Source: Parvibaculum lavamentivorans DS-1 (GTDB taxonomy: Bacteria > Pseudomonadota > Alphaproteobacteria > Parvibaculales > Parvibaculaceae). From it: a DNA stretch of 64,000 bases. Under the pieces are notes generated by a model. The model saw only the letters and a list, made by a program, of their open reading frames with translations. It searched no databases and was not told the DNA's origin. Within the stretch, counting starts at the first letter, position 1; each line of letters starts with the position of its first letter. Both the position numbers and the translations under genes were made by a program. Shown here in pieces: positions 34,048-43,159 of the stretch. The DNA lies in contig NC_009719.1 in NCBI RefSeq assembly GCF_000017565.1, positions 1,798,001 through 1,862,000 of the forward strand, read 5' to 3'.

Positions 34048-34512
34048 TCACTGCTTTGGCGCTATCCCCAGCCGCGCCATGACACGCTGGCGCGCCTGCC
34101 CGCATGTGCGGTCGGGAACGTATATCAACCCCGCGACGCGCCGCAACAAATTGGCTTCGTAATCGTCCAGCACGCCATCCGCATAGACCACTTCCCACAT
34201 CTTTTCGATCAATCCGACGCGGTCTTCCTCGCTATAAGAGGCCTTGATCGCCTGCGTCCAGCGATGAAGATCGAGCGTCTCCGCTTCTTCTCCCTCTGCA
34301 GCCGCAATCAGTTCCGTAACTTCCTCGGGCGGGAGGCCGAAAGAATCGGCGGATATCCGCCGGATCGCAGCGCGCTCCTCGTCGCCGAAATTCGCGTCAG
34401 ACGTGGCGGCGCGGATCAACAGTGCCACCACCGCGATCTGCAGATCGTCCGGTCCTGGCGCTTCGCTTTCGGTTGTGGCGCCGAGCAGAAAAGATTTTAG
34501 CGTTCCAAGCAT
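34048..34512 (-). CDS. TerB-like protein (COG4103 type)
   Basis: This 154-residue all-helical protein has VVALLIRAATSDANFGDEERAAI near residues 28-50 and VGLIEKMWEVVYADGVLDDYE near 98-118, the duplicated acidic D-G-x-x-x-x-E pattern of TerB domains that can bind metal. The family name refers to tellurite resistance, but stand-alone copies have no proven role. It is followed by fdxA on the same strand, with the S4 gene upstream. Confidence 0.85.
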   Translation of the reverse strand: MLGTLKSFLLGATTESEAPGPDDLQIAVVALLIRAATSDANFGDEERAAIRRISADSFGLPPEEVTELIAAAEGEEAETLDLHRWTQAIKASYSEEDRVGLIEKMWEVVYADGVLDDYEANLLRRVAGLIYVPDRTCGQARQRVMARLGIAPKQ

Positions 34513-34568
34513 GGGTATTTCACCTACCGGATGCGGAAGACGTATTCAACTACACAATAAAATGTAAA

Positions 34569-34964
34569 TTACCTTCCACTTTTCAGCGTGGCCGTTCGCC
34601 GACCTTCCTTCTTCGTCGGCCTTCCGGTTCCGGCCGGGCGACTTTCCGCCGCCGTTTCACGGTCGGCTTTTGGGGGCAGAGGGGAAGGAGGATCAAGATC
34701 CTCATATAGAAGGGCTGCCTCCGGCGCCGGGCCGCGCCGTGTCCCCAAATGAAGGATTTTTATAACCCTGATATGGGGTCCGAGAGGGAAAGTAAGAATA
34801 TCCCCCGCTCGAACCAGACGGCTTGCCTTTGAGATTCGCTGTCCGCTCAGCCGCAGCCGCCCCGACTGCACAAGCGTTGCGGCGAGTGAGCGGCTTTTCA
34901 GAAACCGCGCATACCAGAGCCAGCGGTCGATGCGTTGTCCGGGCTGCCCTGCCGGGTCGTCCAT
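34569..34964 (-). CDS. S4-domain RNA-binding protein, Hsp15-like
   Basis: This 131-residue protein has an S4 domain at residues 8-70: RIDRWLWYARFLKSRSLAA, SGRLRLSGQRISKASRLVRAGD. A basic C-terminal tail ends KKEGRRTATLKSGR. Hsp15 (HslR) binds stalled 50S subunits carrying peptidyl-tRNA. The gene starts 5 bp after the end of the Suv3-like helicase gene, so the two are an operon. This pairing suggests a shared RNA or ribosome role, which is inferred. Confidence 0.88.
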   Translation of the reverse strand: MDDPAGQPGQRIDRWLWYARFLKSRSLAATLVQSGRLRLSGQRISKASRLVRAGDILTFPLGPHIRVIKILHLGTRRGPAPEAALLYEDLDPPSPLPPKADRETAAESRPAGTGRPTKKEGRRTATLKSGR

Positions 34965-34969
34965 GGCAA

Positions 34970-37963
34970 TCAGTTGCCGCGGGCGCGTTCTTTGAGAACA
35001 GCAAGGGCTGCGAAGGGCGAATCCGGGTCTGGCTGGCGTTCCCGCTCACGCGGCTTGCGCGGCGCTTCCGGGCGCTGTTCCTGGCGGCCCTCACGGCGGG
35101 ACGGCTTGCCTCGGTGCTCGTTTCGATGTTCCGGCTTCTGCTTGTCGCGCCTCGGCTTCCTCTGATCCTCTTTTGGCCTGCCGCCACTTTTCCGGCGCGC
35201 CGGCCGCCAGATTTCCATTTCCACCGGTTCGGCAGTGGCGGAGGGCTCGGCAGGAGCCTCCGCTTCGAGGGGCGCGGCTTCCGCTGAGCTATCGGCCGCC
35301 GCGGCAGCGGGGCTGGCTTCGGACGGTTTCATCTCTTCGGCTTCGGGGGAAGGAGCCGTTTCCTGTTCTTGTGACTCAGCCGCTTGTTCGGGCGTTTCAG
35401 CCGCGGCAGCCGTCTCATTAACCGTGGAGACAGTGCCTGCGGAAGCCTGATCCCCGGGAACCGCTTCCGGCTCCTGTGACGGATGCGCCGGAGGGGCAGG
35501 GGGCGTTATCTTTTCAAGCTGCGAGCGATAGCCGAGCCCGCGCAGCAAACCGGCGAATTCTTCGCCGGAACAGCCTACGAGCGACATCATGTCGGGCGTC
35601 ACGACAAAGCCGCCATTGAAGCTGCGAGCGGCTATGACGGGGCGAATGATGTCGGCAACACGTTCCAGCATGTCGAGGCGGACGGCGCGGGTGCCGCAGA
35701 CGCGAAAGCCGAGAGCTTCGTAGAAGCCTTGCGGCGCTGCCGTGTCGGCAGGCACCGAGGTAAGGCCGGGCGCCGGCGAAGGGGGAAGCCCCGAGAAGGG
35801 ATCGTCCAGATCCTTGCGCGTCAGGGACCACAGCGTCAGAAGCAATCGCGCCGGCGCCGGCTTCAGCAGGGCGGGCATGAATACGGAATAAGCGCCGAAG
35901 CGAACCCCATGCTTGCGCAGCTGGCCGCGCGCGGCCTGGTCCAGCAGACGGACATCCTCCGCCACCTGATCGCGCTTCACAGAGCCAAGGTTCTCAACGA
36001 GGCGGAATGCGATGCCACGTGCGAGGCCTTCCACATCGGTGGCGTCGCGCAGCGAGACCAGCGGCGCCAGCACGTTGGTTATATGCATCTTGAGCCAGGC
36101 TTCCAGGCGCGTCTGCACGCTTTCCCGGGCGGGACCGTTCAGTTCTTCGCCCGCGACAAGTTCTACGCGCGGTGCAAGGGGCGCATCCCCGCTTTTCAGT
36201 TCGGCGACTGGATGGCCGGCCCAGAGGATGCGGCCATGCTCGGAAAGGGTGATTTCGGCATCCGGCGCAACCGTCAGCCTTTGTGCCCGGTCGGCGATTT
36301 CGCCCGTCAGTGCCTGATTTGCCGCAGCGCGCAGCACACGGCCCTGTTCTCCCTCGGCCCGTGGATCGGGCACGAATACAAATCCCTGAAGGCGTCCTAC
36401 ATACTCGCCTTCTACCAATACTTCGCCGTCACCGTTCACTGCCGCCATAAGATCCTCGTTCTGGCGCAGCCGTTTCATCAATACGCTTGTGCGCCGGTCG
36501 ATGAACCGCTGCGTCAATCGCTCGTGCAGAGCGTCAGACAGCCTATCCTCTATCGTACGCGTGCGCTCCTGCCAATGCACAGGATTGTGCAGCCAATCGG
36601 CGCGGTTCGCCACATAGGTCCAAGTCCGGATGTGAGCGAGGCGGGCCGAAAGCATGTCGATGTCGCCATCGGTGCGCTCCAGCGTTTTCATCTGACGGTC
36701 GAGCCAGTCGTCCGGGATGCGCGCTTCGGTTCCGCCCCCGGGTTCCATAAGGAAAAGATAGAGCCGCGTCAGAAGGGTCGCATGTTCGCTTGCCAGCGTC
36801 TTCCGGAAGTCCGGGACCTGCGCAACCTCCCACAGGCGGCGGATGGCGGCGGGCGAGCGGGCCAGATTCTGAACATCCTGATCGCGGCTCATGCGCGTCA
36901 GTGCCTCCAGATCGTTGGCTATCGGGGCGCGCGCCAGCCCCGGTCTTCCTGGCGGCATTTCGAGGCTGCGCATCAGAGCCGCGACGCTGCCAAATTCCAG
37001 GTGCGGATTTCGCCACTGAAATACTCGCTCCGGTTCGAACTGATGGTTTTCGATCCGTGAAACGATTTCGTCGGATAGCGGTCCAGCCTCGCCCGTCACG
37101 CCGAAAGTGCCGTTGTTCATGTGGCGGCCCGCGCGCCCGGCGATCTGGGCCAGTTCGGCGACATGCAGCGGCCGGTGCAGGCGCCCGTCGAATTTTTCCG
37201 TCGACGCGAAGGCCACGTGGTCGACATCCATGTTCAAGCCCATGCCGATGGCGTCGGTGGCTACGAGGAAATCGACATCGCCCGATTGATAGAGCGCAAC
37301 CTGCGCGTTGCGGGTGCGGGGGCTCAATGCACCCATGACGACGGCAGCGCCGCCCCGCTGACGGCGGATAAGTTCGGCAATTGCATAAACCTGATCCGCG
37401 GAGAAAGCCACGATGGCCGACCGGCGGGGCAATCGTGTGATCTTCTTCGAGCCCGTCCAGGACAGCTCGGAAAAACGCGGGCGGCTGATGAACAGCGTAT
37501 CGGGAAGAAGCTTCTGGATCAGTCCTCTCACGGTTTCCGAGCCGAGCATCATCGTTTCGGAATGACCGCGGGCGCGGAGCAGCCGGTCGGTAAATGTGTG
37601 GCCGCGCTCGCGGTCGGCCGCGAGCTGGATTTCGTCGATTGCCAGAAAGTCGACCTCGAGATCGAGCGGCATCGCCTCGACGGTGCAAACGTAATAGCGC
37701 GCGGTGGGGGGGAGTATCTTTTCCTCGCCGGTAATGAGCGCGACCTCCCGGGCACCCTTTGCCTTGACGACGCGGTCATAGACCTCGCGCGCGAGCAGGC
37801 GCAATGGCAGGCCGATCATGCCGGTCCGGTGCGCCATCATTCGTTCGATGGCGAGATGAGTCTTCCCGGTGTTCGTGGGGCCAAGCACCGCGGTTACGCG
37901 GCGGCGTTCGGCTAGGCCGTCGCGTGCGCGGCCGATGACAGTCTGGAGGGACGCGGTACTCAT
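34970..37963 (-). CDS. Suv3-like superfamily 2 RNA helicase with long disordered tail
   Basis: This 997-residue protein has Walker A GPTNTGKTH near residues 28-36, the DEIQ box FLAIDEIQLAADRERGH near 105-121, and the helicase C-terminal motif HVAELAQIAGRAGRHMNNG near 270-288. This is the Suv3/mitochondrial RNA helicase group, also called MgpS in alphaproteobacteria. Residues from about 790 to 990 are low-complexity: first Ala/Glu/Pro acidic, then Arg/Lys/Pro-rich, resembling RNase E-type tails that dock partners. It is followed at 5 bp by the S4 gene. It is likely an RNA-turnover or ribosome-associated helicase. Confidence 0.9.
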   Translation of the reverse strand: MSTASLQTVIGRARDGLAERRRVTAVLGPTNTGKTHLAIERMMAHRTGMIGLPLRLLAREVYDRVVKAKGAREVALITGEEKILPPTARYYVCTVEAMPLDLEVDFLAIDEIQLAADRERGHTFTDRLLRARGHSETMMLGSETVRGLIQKLLPDTLFISRPRFSELSWTGSKKITRLPRRSAIVAFSADQVYAIAELIRRQRGGAAVVMGALSPRTRNAQVALYQSGDVDFLVATDAIGMGLNMDVDHVAFASTEKFDGRLHRPLHVAELAQIAGRAGRHMNNGTFGVTGEAGPLSDEIVSRIENHQFEPERVFQWRNPHLEFGSVAALMRSLEMPPGRPGLARAPIANDLEALTRMSRDQDVQNLARSPAAIRRLWEVAQVPDFRKTLASEHATLLTRLYLFLMEPGGGTEARIPDDWLDRQMKTLERTDGDIDMLSARLAHIRTWTYVANRADWLHNPVHWQERTRTIEDRLSDALHERLTQRFIDRRTSVLMKRLRQNEDLMAAVNGDGEVLVEGEYVGRLQGFVFVPDPRAEGEQGRVLRAAANQALTGEIADRAQRLTVAPDAEITLSEHGRILWAGHPVAELKSGDAPLAPRVELVAGEELNGPARESVQTRLEAWLKMHITNVLAPLVSLRDATDVEGLARGIAFRLVENLGSVKRDQVAEDVRLLDQAARGQLRKHGVRFGAYSVFMPALLKPAPARLLLTLWSLTRKDLDDPFSGLPPSPAPGLTSVPADTAAPQGFYEALGFRVCGTRAVRLDMLERVADIIRPVIAARSFNGGFVVTPDMMSLVGCSGEEFAGLLRGLGYRSQLEKITPPAPPAHPSQEPEAVPGDQASAGTVSTVNETAAAAETPEQAAESQEQETAPSPEAEEMKPSEASPAAAAADSSAEAAPLEAEAPAEPSATAEPVEMEIWRPARRKSGGRPKEDQRKPRRDKQKPEHRNEHRGKPSRREGRQEQRPEAPRKPRERERQPDPDSPFAALAVLKERARGN

Positions 37964-38317
37964 GTTTTCACCCGCACCTTCCGCGTAAAAAAGGACCGGC
38001 GCAAGTGCCGGGACGCCGTTAACCGGTATGCGATTAACGATTGGACCATTGAGCGAACGAACCGGGTCCGAATCGGTGACCGAGCGATCTTCCGGCTTCG
38101 TTCACGGCTAAATCTTGTGCTGCGACAATGATTTAGGCAGACAAAACGTTAACAGAAATTTTTAACGAGCCCTTCCGCAACGTCGCGGCGGGTCTTTGTC
38201 CGGGCGCCCGTCCGCTGCTCTTTAGTATAATGGACCGGGGTCTATAGTGTTCCGCATCGACATCGAAATCGCACCGCACGGGCCGAAAGAGCCCAGTGTA
38301 TGAGGGAGGAGCCAGGT
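37964..38317. other. 354-bp divergent promoter region
   Basis: It lies between the helicase (minus) and an acyl-CoA dehydrogenase (plus). A TATAAT hexamer at 38226-38231 overlaps a near-palindrome ATGGACCGGGGTCTAT at 38230-38245. Several GTTAAC/TTAAC words occur (38018-38037, 38149-38166). I see no gene. Confidence 0.5.
38226..38245 (+). promoter_or_regulatory. TATAAT hexamer with adjoining operator-like palindrome
   Basis: TATAAT at 38226-38231 is a perfect -10 hexamer but has no good -35 at 16-18 bp. The near-palindrome at 38230-38245 has arms GACC/GGTC around GG and matching outer AT pairs. Its position over the likely start site, 73 bp before the acyl-CoA dehydrogenase ATG, would suit a TetR-type repressor. 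No such regulator is adjacent. Confidence 0.4.
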
Positions 38318-39613
38318 ATGGATTTCACGATCCCAAAAGACGTTACCGACTATCTCAAGGTTCTCGACGACTTCATCGAGAAGGAAATCAAGCCGCTGCA
38401 GTCGCGCGATGACAATGATCGTTTCTTCGATCATCGCCGCGAACATGCGCGCACCGATTGGGACAATCAGGGGTTGCCGCGCCACGACTGGGAGGCGCTT
38501 CTGGGCGAGATGCGGAAGCTGGCCGACAAGGCAGGCCATCTGCGCTATGCGCTGCCAAAGGAATATGGCGGGAAGGACGGCACGAATCTCGGCATGGCCG
38601 TCATCCGCGAGCACCTTGCCGCCAAGGGGCTCGGCCTGTTCAACGATTTGCAGAACGAAACCTCCATCGTGGGTAATTTTCCCACCGTCCTGATGTTCCG
38701 CGATTTCGGCACCGAAGAGCAGCGGAAGGTCTTCATTCCGGGATCGCTTGACGGTTCCGTCCGCGTTGCCTTCGGGCTTACCGAACCGGAACACGGTTCC
38801 GATGCGACCTGGATGGAAACCAGAGGCCGCCGCGAAAAGCGCGACGGCAAGGATGGCTGGGTCATCAACGGCATGAAGATGTGGAACACCGGCATGCACG
38901 TGGCGACGCATGACTTCGTGTTCGCGCGGACCAGCGGACAGGATGGCGACCCGCTCGGCATCACCTGCTTCATCGTGCCGACGGATACGCCGGGCGTGAA
39001 GATCGAGGAATATCTGTGGACCTTCAACATGCCCACAGACCATCCGCGCGTCTCTTTCACCAATGTCTGGGTGCCGGAAGATGCAATCCTTGGCGATCCG
39101 GAACGCGGGCTCGAGCTTGCTCAACATTTTGTGCATGAAAACCGGATCCGGCAGGCGGCGTCGGGTGTTGGCGCAGCGCAATTCTGCATCAATGAGAGCG
39201 TGAAATACGCCAAGCAGCGCAAGCCATTCGGCAAGCCGCTGGCGGCCAATCAGGCAATCCAGTTTCCGCTCATCGAAGCTCATACCGAATGCGAGATGAT
39301 CCGCAATCTCGTCTACAAGACCGCATGGCAAATGGACCAGATGTCGAAGAAGGATGTCGCCCGTCATCTCTCCGACAAGGTTTCAATGTGCAACTACCGC
39401 GCGAACCGTCTCGTCTGCCAGGCGGCGGACCTGGCCATACAGGTCCATGGCGGCATGGGTTATTCCCGGCACAAGCCGTTCGAGCACATCTACAGGCACC
39501 ACCGCCGCTACCGCATTACCGAAGGATCGGAAGAGATTCAGATGCGCAAGGTTGGTGGGCATCTCTTTGGATTCATCGGCGCGAGCGAGCGGCAGAAAAA
39601 AGCGGCCGAATAA
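38318..39613 (+). CDS. Acyl-CoA dehydrogenase
   Basis: This 431-residue flavoenzyme starts MDFTIPKDVTDYLKVLDDFIEKEI. The FAD-binding segment is VAFGLTEPEHGSDATW near residues 150-165 and the C-terminal signature is IQVHGGMGYSRHKPFEHIYRHHRRYRI near 375-400. It is longer at the N-terminus than short-chain enzymes and belongs to the ACAD10/11-like group. It probably oxidises an acyl-CoA of unknown chain length. ATG 38318 follows GGGAGGAG; an upstream ATG at 38300 is less well placed. A shared terminator follows. Confidence 0.93.
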   Translation: MDFTIPKDVTDYLKVLDDFIEKEIKPLQSRDDNDRFFDHRREHARTDWDNQGLPRHDWEALLGEMRKLADKAGHLRYALPKEYGGKDGTNLGMAVIREHLAAKGLGLFNDLQNETSIVGNFPTVLMFRDFGTEEQRKVFIPGSLDGSVRVAFGLTEPEHGSDATWMETRGRREKRDGKDGWVINGMKMWNTGMHVATHDFVFARTSGQDGDPLGITCFIVPTDTPGVKIEEYLWTFNMPTDHPRVSFTNVWVPEDAILGDPERGLELAQHFVHENRIRQAASGVGAAQFCINESVKYAKQRKPFGKPLAANQAIQFPLIEAHTECEMIRNLVYKTAWQMDQMSKKDVARHLSDKVSMCNYRANRLVCQAADLAIQVHGGMGYSRHKPFEHIYRHHRRYRITEGSEEIQMRKVGGHLFGFIGASERQKKAAE

Positions 39614-39630
39614 GCCGGCTCCCGAAAATG

Positions 39631-39660
39631 AAACCGCCGCGCTCAATGCGCGGCGGTTTT
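39631..39660. terminator. Bidirectional terminator between acyl-CoA dehydrogenase and histidine kinase
   Basis: A 12-bp perfect stem (AAACCGCCGCGC with GCGCGGCGGTTT) has a 5-base loop TCAAT. T-runs occur on both strands (TTTT at 39657-39660; TTTC on the other side). The kinase's TGA stop codon lies in the loop, so the right arm is inside the kinase coding sequence. Confidence 0.88.
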
Positions 39661-42039
39661 GCTTTTGCCCTCAAGCGAAAGAAGCCGATGCGCCGGGAAT
39701 ATCATCGTTGCCGTGGTGCCTGCGCCGAGAGTGCTTTCGAGGGTGAAGCTGCCGCCATGCATTTCGATGAGCGACTTGGTAATCGGAAGGCCGAGGCCGG
39801 TGCCGCCGTGCTGACGTGCGCTTGTGTCGTCGACTTGCCCGAAGGGTTCCAGCACTTCGTCAAGCTTGTTGCGGGGAATGCCGATGCCGCTATCCGCAAC
39901 TGAAACCATGAGATCGCCGGCGTCATTCCTGCTGACGTTCAGATCGATGCGACCTTCAGCGGGCGTAAACTTCGACGCATTGGAAAGAAGGTTCAGCATG
40001 ATCTGGCGCATGGCGCGCTGATCCGCCCGCACATTCGGTATGGCCTCGGGCAAGTGCAGATTCACGTTCTGGCGTTTCTCGAGCGTGCGCGCGCGCATCA
40101 TCTCGACCGACCACTTGAGCACATGCGCCATGTCGATCTCGTCTTCCTCAAGGACGTAGCGGCCGGCCTCGATCTTGGAAATATCGAGGATATCGTCGAT
40201 GACGTTGAGAAGATGGCGGCCACTGCCATGGATGTCGTTCGTATATTCCCGGTAGCGGTCGCTGCCGAGCGGGCCGAACATTTCCTGACTCATGATTTCG
40301 GAAAAGCCGATAATGGCGTTGAGCGGCGTGCGCAGCTCATGGCTCATGTTCGCAAGGAATTTTGTTTTCGCGCGGTTTGCCATTTCCGCCGTTTCCGTCG
40401 CCTGCCGCAGACCTTCTTCCGCGCGACGGCGTTCGATGGCGATGCTGGCAAGGTGAGCAGCGCCCATTACATAATCTTCTTCCCATTTGCCGGGCGTTCG
40501 CGCCTCCGCGAAATACATGGCGAAGGCGCCGATGACCTTGCCGCTTCGCGACAGGATGGGCTTGAACCAGACCGTGCTGATGCCCGCCCCGCGCATATAG
40601 CTCGATATGGATTCACCATGGTGTTCTTCCTGCAGGTCCGTCGCGACGATCTTATGTCCTGCGAGCGCCATTCTGCCGAAGTCGTGGTCTTTCTGGCTTT
40701 GCCAGAAGCCCCCCACCCATTCGGGAAAATCGGCGGGAAGGTGCGGCGCGGCGCAAGTGATCAAGTCTTCTTTCGCGTCCAGCAGGAAGACCGCCGCCCG
40801 GGCACCCGGATGCGCTTCTTCCGAACCCAGCGCAAGCCGGGACATGACCTCGCCGAGCTCCACGCCGGTTGCAAGCGCACGGAGCACGCCAAACTGGCTG
40901 CGCTGTTCCGTCTCGGCGCGTTTACGCTCGGTTATATCGCGTAGATTTACGACATAGCCGCGCACGTTTTCATCGTGGAGCAGGTTGGTAAGCGTTGCTT
41001 CGATCCATATGCTTCGATCGTCCTGACGGGGGACCAATAGTTCATAAGTCAGCACTCTGGACGCGCCATTTCCCGGCGCGACGTCTTTCAGAAGCTCTTC
41101 TTTCTGTTCCTTCGTCAGGAAGTCGAGGCTGTTCATGCCGATAAGGGCGTCGATGGAGAGGCCGATTTTTTCTGCTGCGGGAGAAGCGTACCGGATGATC
41201 GCCTGTTCATCCGTCACGAGAACGACGTCGAATGCATTTTCGACCAGCGCGCGAAAATGATGCTCCCGGCGCTGAAGCTGGGCGTTTGCTTCTTCCGCCC
41301 GCAGCCTCGCCTCTTCCGACAGGTCGCGTGCCTTGCCGATGTCGCGGATGAGGTCCGCATTGCGGAAGCGCAGGTTGAAGGTCTCGTAGGCCGCGGCCCG
41401 TTGCTGTTGTGCGATCCGCGCGAGGTAGAGATATGTCGGGATGCAACCGAACCCGATTGCCATATAAGCCGCTTCAAGGGTGCAGATGCTTACCGCGATG
41501 ACGACCGCTATCAGCGGCAGAGTGACGGAGACAAAGATCGGCACAAGATGGAAGGCCGTCTGTGACGCCATCACGACATGCACGACGAAAACCATCAGTA
41601 TGGCAAGGTTCTGTACGTCCGATCCCGGGTGCCAGAAAAGGGGGAGCAGGCCAAGCCAGACGACATTCATGATCCAGTAGCGGATCGCGGTCGCCTTTAT
41701 CCAGGCATCGACGTCGATAGCGGCACTGTCCTCCGCAAAAAAGCGGCGCTGGAAGAATGCATATTCAACATGGACGGCGAGGAGGACGAACCACCATGCC
41801 GCGACCAGCATCTCGGGATAGGTGGTATTGAACGTAAAGGCGAGCGCCATCGCGACGGTGGGGAAAAAAACCGGCAGCGTCCGGTAGGCGCGCATGATGG
41901 TGCGGTAGAGCTCGAGACGAATATCCTGAGACCGCGAAGGAGATAAGAGTCCGTCTTCGGAAGTGCCGGCGAGCGGAATCTCCGGCTGACTGGGCCAGTG
42001 CTCCGCGCTTCGATCTTTATGGATGCTCGCACCGGGCAT
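39643..42039 (-). CDS. Membrane sensor histidine kinase (TM-PAS-GAF-HisKA-HATPase)
   Basis: This 798-residue protein has five or six hydrophobic segments at about residues 45-215, a PAS domain near 258-370 (FRALVENAFDVVLVTDEQ) and a GAF domain near 383-540. A HisKA dimerisation domain has SHELRTPLNAIIGFSE with the phospho-His near 565. HATPase motifs NLLSNASKFTP (N box), VADSGIGIP (G1) and GTGLGLPITKSL (G2) follow. It autophosphorylates on His and passes phosphate to an unknown response regulator, as none is adjacent. ATG 42039 follows GGGGGAGGAG; ATG 42078 is in frame. The HWE subtype is excluded by the HELRTP motif. Confidence 0.92.
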   Translation of the reverse strand: MPGASIHKDRSAEHWPSQPEIPLAGTSEDGLLSPSRSQDIRLELYRTIMRAYRTLPVFFPTVAMALAFTFNTTYPEMLVAAWWFVLLAVHVEYAFFQRRFFAEDSAAIDVDAWIKATAIRYWIMNVVWLGLLPLFWHPGSDVQNLAILMVFVVHVVMASQTAFHLVPIFVSVTLPLIAVVIAVSICTLEAAYMAIGFGCIPTYLYLARIAQQQRAAAYETFNLRFRNADLIRDIGKARDLSEEARLRAEEANAQLQRREHHFRALVENAFDVVLVTDEQAIIRYASPAAEKIGLSIDALIGMNSLDFLTKEQKEELLKDVAPGNGASRVLTYELLVPRQDDRSIWIEATLTNLLHDENVRGYVVNLRDITERKRAETEQRSQFGVLRALATGVELGEVMSRLALGSEEAHPGARAAVFLLDAKEDLITCAAPHLPADFPEWVGGFWQSQKDHDFGRMALAGHKIVATDLQEEHHGESISSYMRGAGISTVWFKPILSRSGKVIGAFAMYFAEARTPGKWEEDYVMGAAHLASIAIERRRAEEGLRQATETAEMANRAKTKFLANMSHELRTPLNAIIGFSEIMSQEMFGPLGSDRYREYTNDIHGSGRHLLNVIDDILDISKIEAGRYVLEEDEIDMAHVLKWSVEMMRARTLEKRQNVNLHLPEAIPNVRADQRAMRQIMLNLLSNASKFTPAEGRIDLNVSRNDAGDLMVSVADSGIGIPRNKLDEVLEPFGQVDDTSARQHGGTGLGLPITKSLIEMHGGSFTLESTLGAGTTATMIFPAHRLLSLEGKSKTAAH

Positions 42040-42133
42040 CTCTGTGGGGTCTCCTCCCCCAAGATTAGAACCCACCATCTGTCGGGTTTATCCGAGGGAG
42101 GTAAAGTTTCCCTGAATTGCGTTGCCGGAAAGC

Positions 42134-42168
42134 AGAAAGCCTCCGCCCTGCGGGGGCGGAGGCTTTCT
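42134..42168. terminator. Strong hairpin between lipoprotein and histidine-kinase genes
   Basis: A 14-bp perfect stem (AGAAAGCCTCCGCC with GGCGGAGGCTTTCT) has a 7-base loop. It lies 26 bases after the lipoprotein stop on the minus strand, so it probably ends that transcript. The following T-run (GCTTTCC) is weak. Confidence 0.7.
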
Positions 42169-42193
42169 CGTGGCGTTAACCTTCCTGGATGTG

Positions 42194-42892
42194 TCAGTTC
42201 GAGAGCGGCGCCGTCATGATCGGTATGTCCTGGCGTCGCGGCGCGGGGCGGCGGCCTTCGACCTGGCAGCTTTTTTTGATGGACTCATCAATGGCGGTAT
42301 TCGGCGTCCAGTAAACAGGCCGCCATGCCTGCACCTGCCCATCCGCCAGCGCCATCTGTTCCGGGCTGATTTTGCCTGCCATCGCTTCTGCGACAGACCG
42401 GTCCGGCACGACACCCAGGGATAGAAGGGACGGATTGCGCCCATACAGCTTCGCCCATTTGGCGGCCTGCACCACATCCTGCTCCGGGGCGGCATCGTCG
42501 ATCAGCAACATCGCCATCAATTTCTGGGCGTCCGGCCAGCCTGTATTTGCGGCCCGGCGCACCCATTCGAGACCTTCTGCGCGGTCGCCGGTTGCAATCA
42601 GGCATTGGCCCAGCGCGGTCTGTGCGCCTTCGTACCCATGACCCCGATAGGCAAAGCAGGTCAGCACATCGAGCGTGCGCTCGTCGCATTCGCCCCGCGC
42701 GGCTTTCCCGATCGAACCGGCGTAAAGGGTTCCCGTCGGGTCCTGCTCCGCAAGGGTGGGGACGATATTGCCATCCGCGTCGCGCTTGCGGGAGGCTCCG
42801 CCGCCGCCACAGGCGGAAATCGCAAAGGCGGCGAAGCACAGCATGATGATCGCGCCGGCGGGCGACGTGAGACGAACTCTGTTCACAGGCAT
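42194..42892 (-). CDS. Sel1/TPR-like lipoprotein of unknown function
   Basis: This 232-residue precursor has the signal IIMLCFAAFAISAC with lipobox ISAC near residue 28, then GGGGASRKR. The middle, from about 85 to 160, has helical repeats resembling Sel1/TPR units (ALGQCLIATGDRAEGLEWVRRAANTGWPDAQKLMAMLL). It probably attaches to the inner leaflet of the outer membrane or to the inner membrane. The function is unknown. The next gene downstream on the strand is the histidine kinase, separated by a hairpin. Confidence 0.75.
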   Translation of the reverse strand: MPVNRVRLTSPAGAIIMLCFAAFAISACGGGGASRKRDADGNIVPTLAEQDPTGTLYAGSIGKAARGECDERTLDVLTCFAYRGHGYEGAQTALGQCLIATGDRAEGLEWVRRAANTGWPDAQKLMAMLLIDDAAPEQDVVQAAKWAKLYGRNPSLLSLGVVPDRSVAEAMAGKISPEQMALADGQVQAWRPVYWTPNTAIDESIKKSCQVEGRRPAPRRQDIPIMTAPLSN

Positions 42893-43046
42893 TTCCCCAT
42901 TCTCTCGATTGCATTCGCAGCTGCGTTCCGCGCGGCCCCATTTGCGCGGAGCGGGCTTACCCTAAGGCATCGGCAGGGCGGCGGCCAGACCGGCGCGAAC
43001 TGACGCAGCGGAAAACCTGTCTTCTGCCACCCTCCCTCCGGGTGGT

Positions 43047-43075
43047 TTGACCGGGCTGCGCCGTTCCCGGATACT
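43047..43075 (+). promoter_or_regulatory. Sigma-70-like promoter of methylmalonyl-CoA mutase
   Basis: TTGACC (43047-43052) and GATACT (43070-43075) are spaced by 17 bp. The mutase ATG is 85 bp downstream of the -10 hexamer. Confidence 0.55.
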
Positions 43076-43159
43076 CCGCGCGTTTTGGGGCCGGAGGCAC
43101 CGCTATGTTATGATGGCGGCAACAGAATTTCCGGCAAACTTCCGCGAGTTAGAGACGAG

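Noticed and set aside
38018-38166. CtrA boxes (TTAA-N7-TTAA) near the helicase/acyl-CoA dehydrogenase gap
   Set aside because: The TTAA pairs at 38019/38034 and 38149/38162 are spaced by 11 and 9 bases, not 7.
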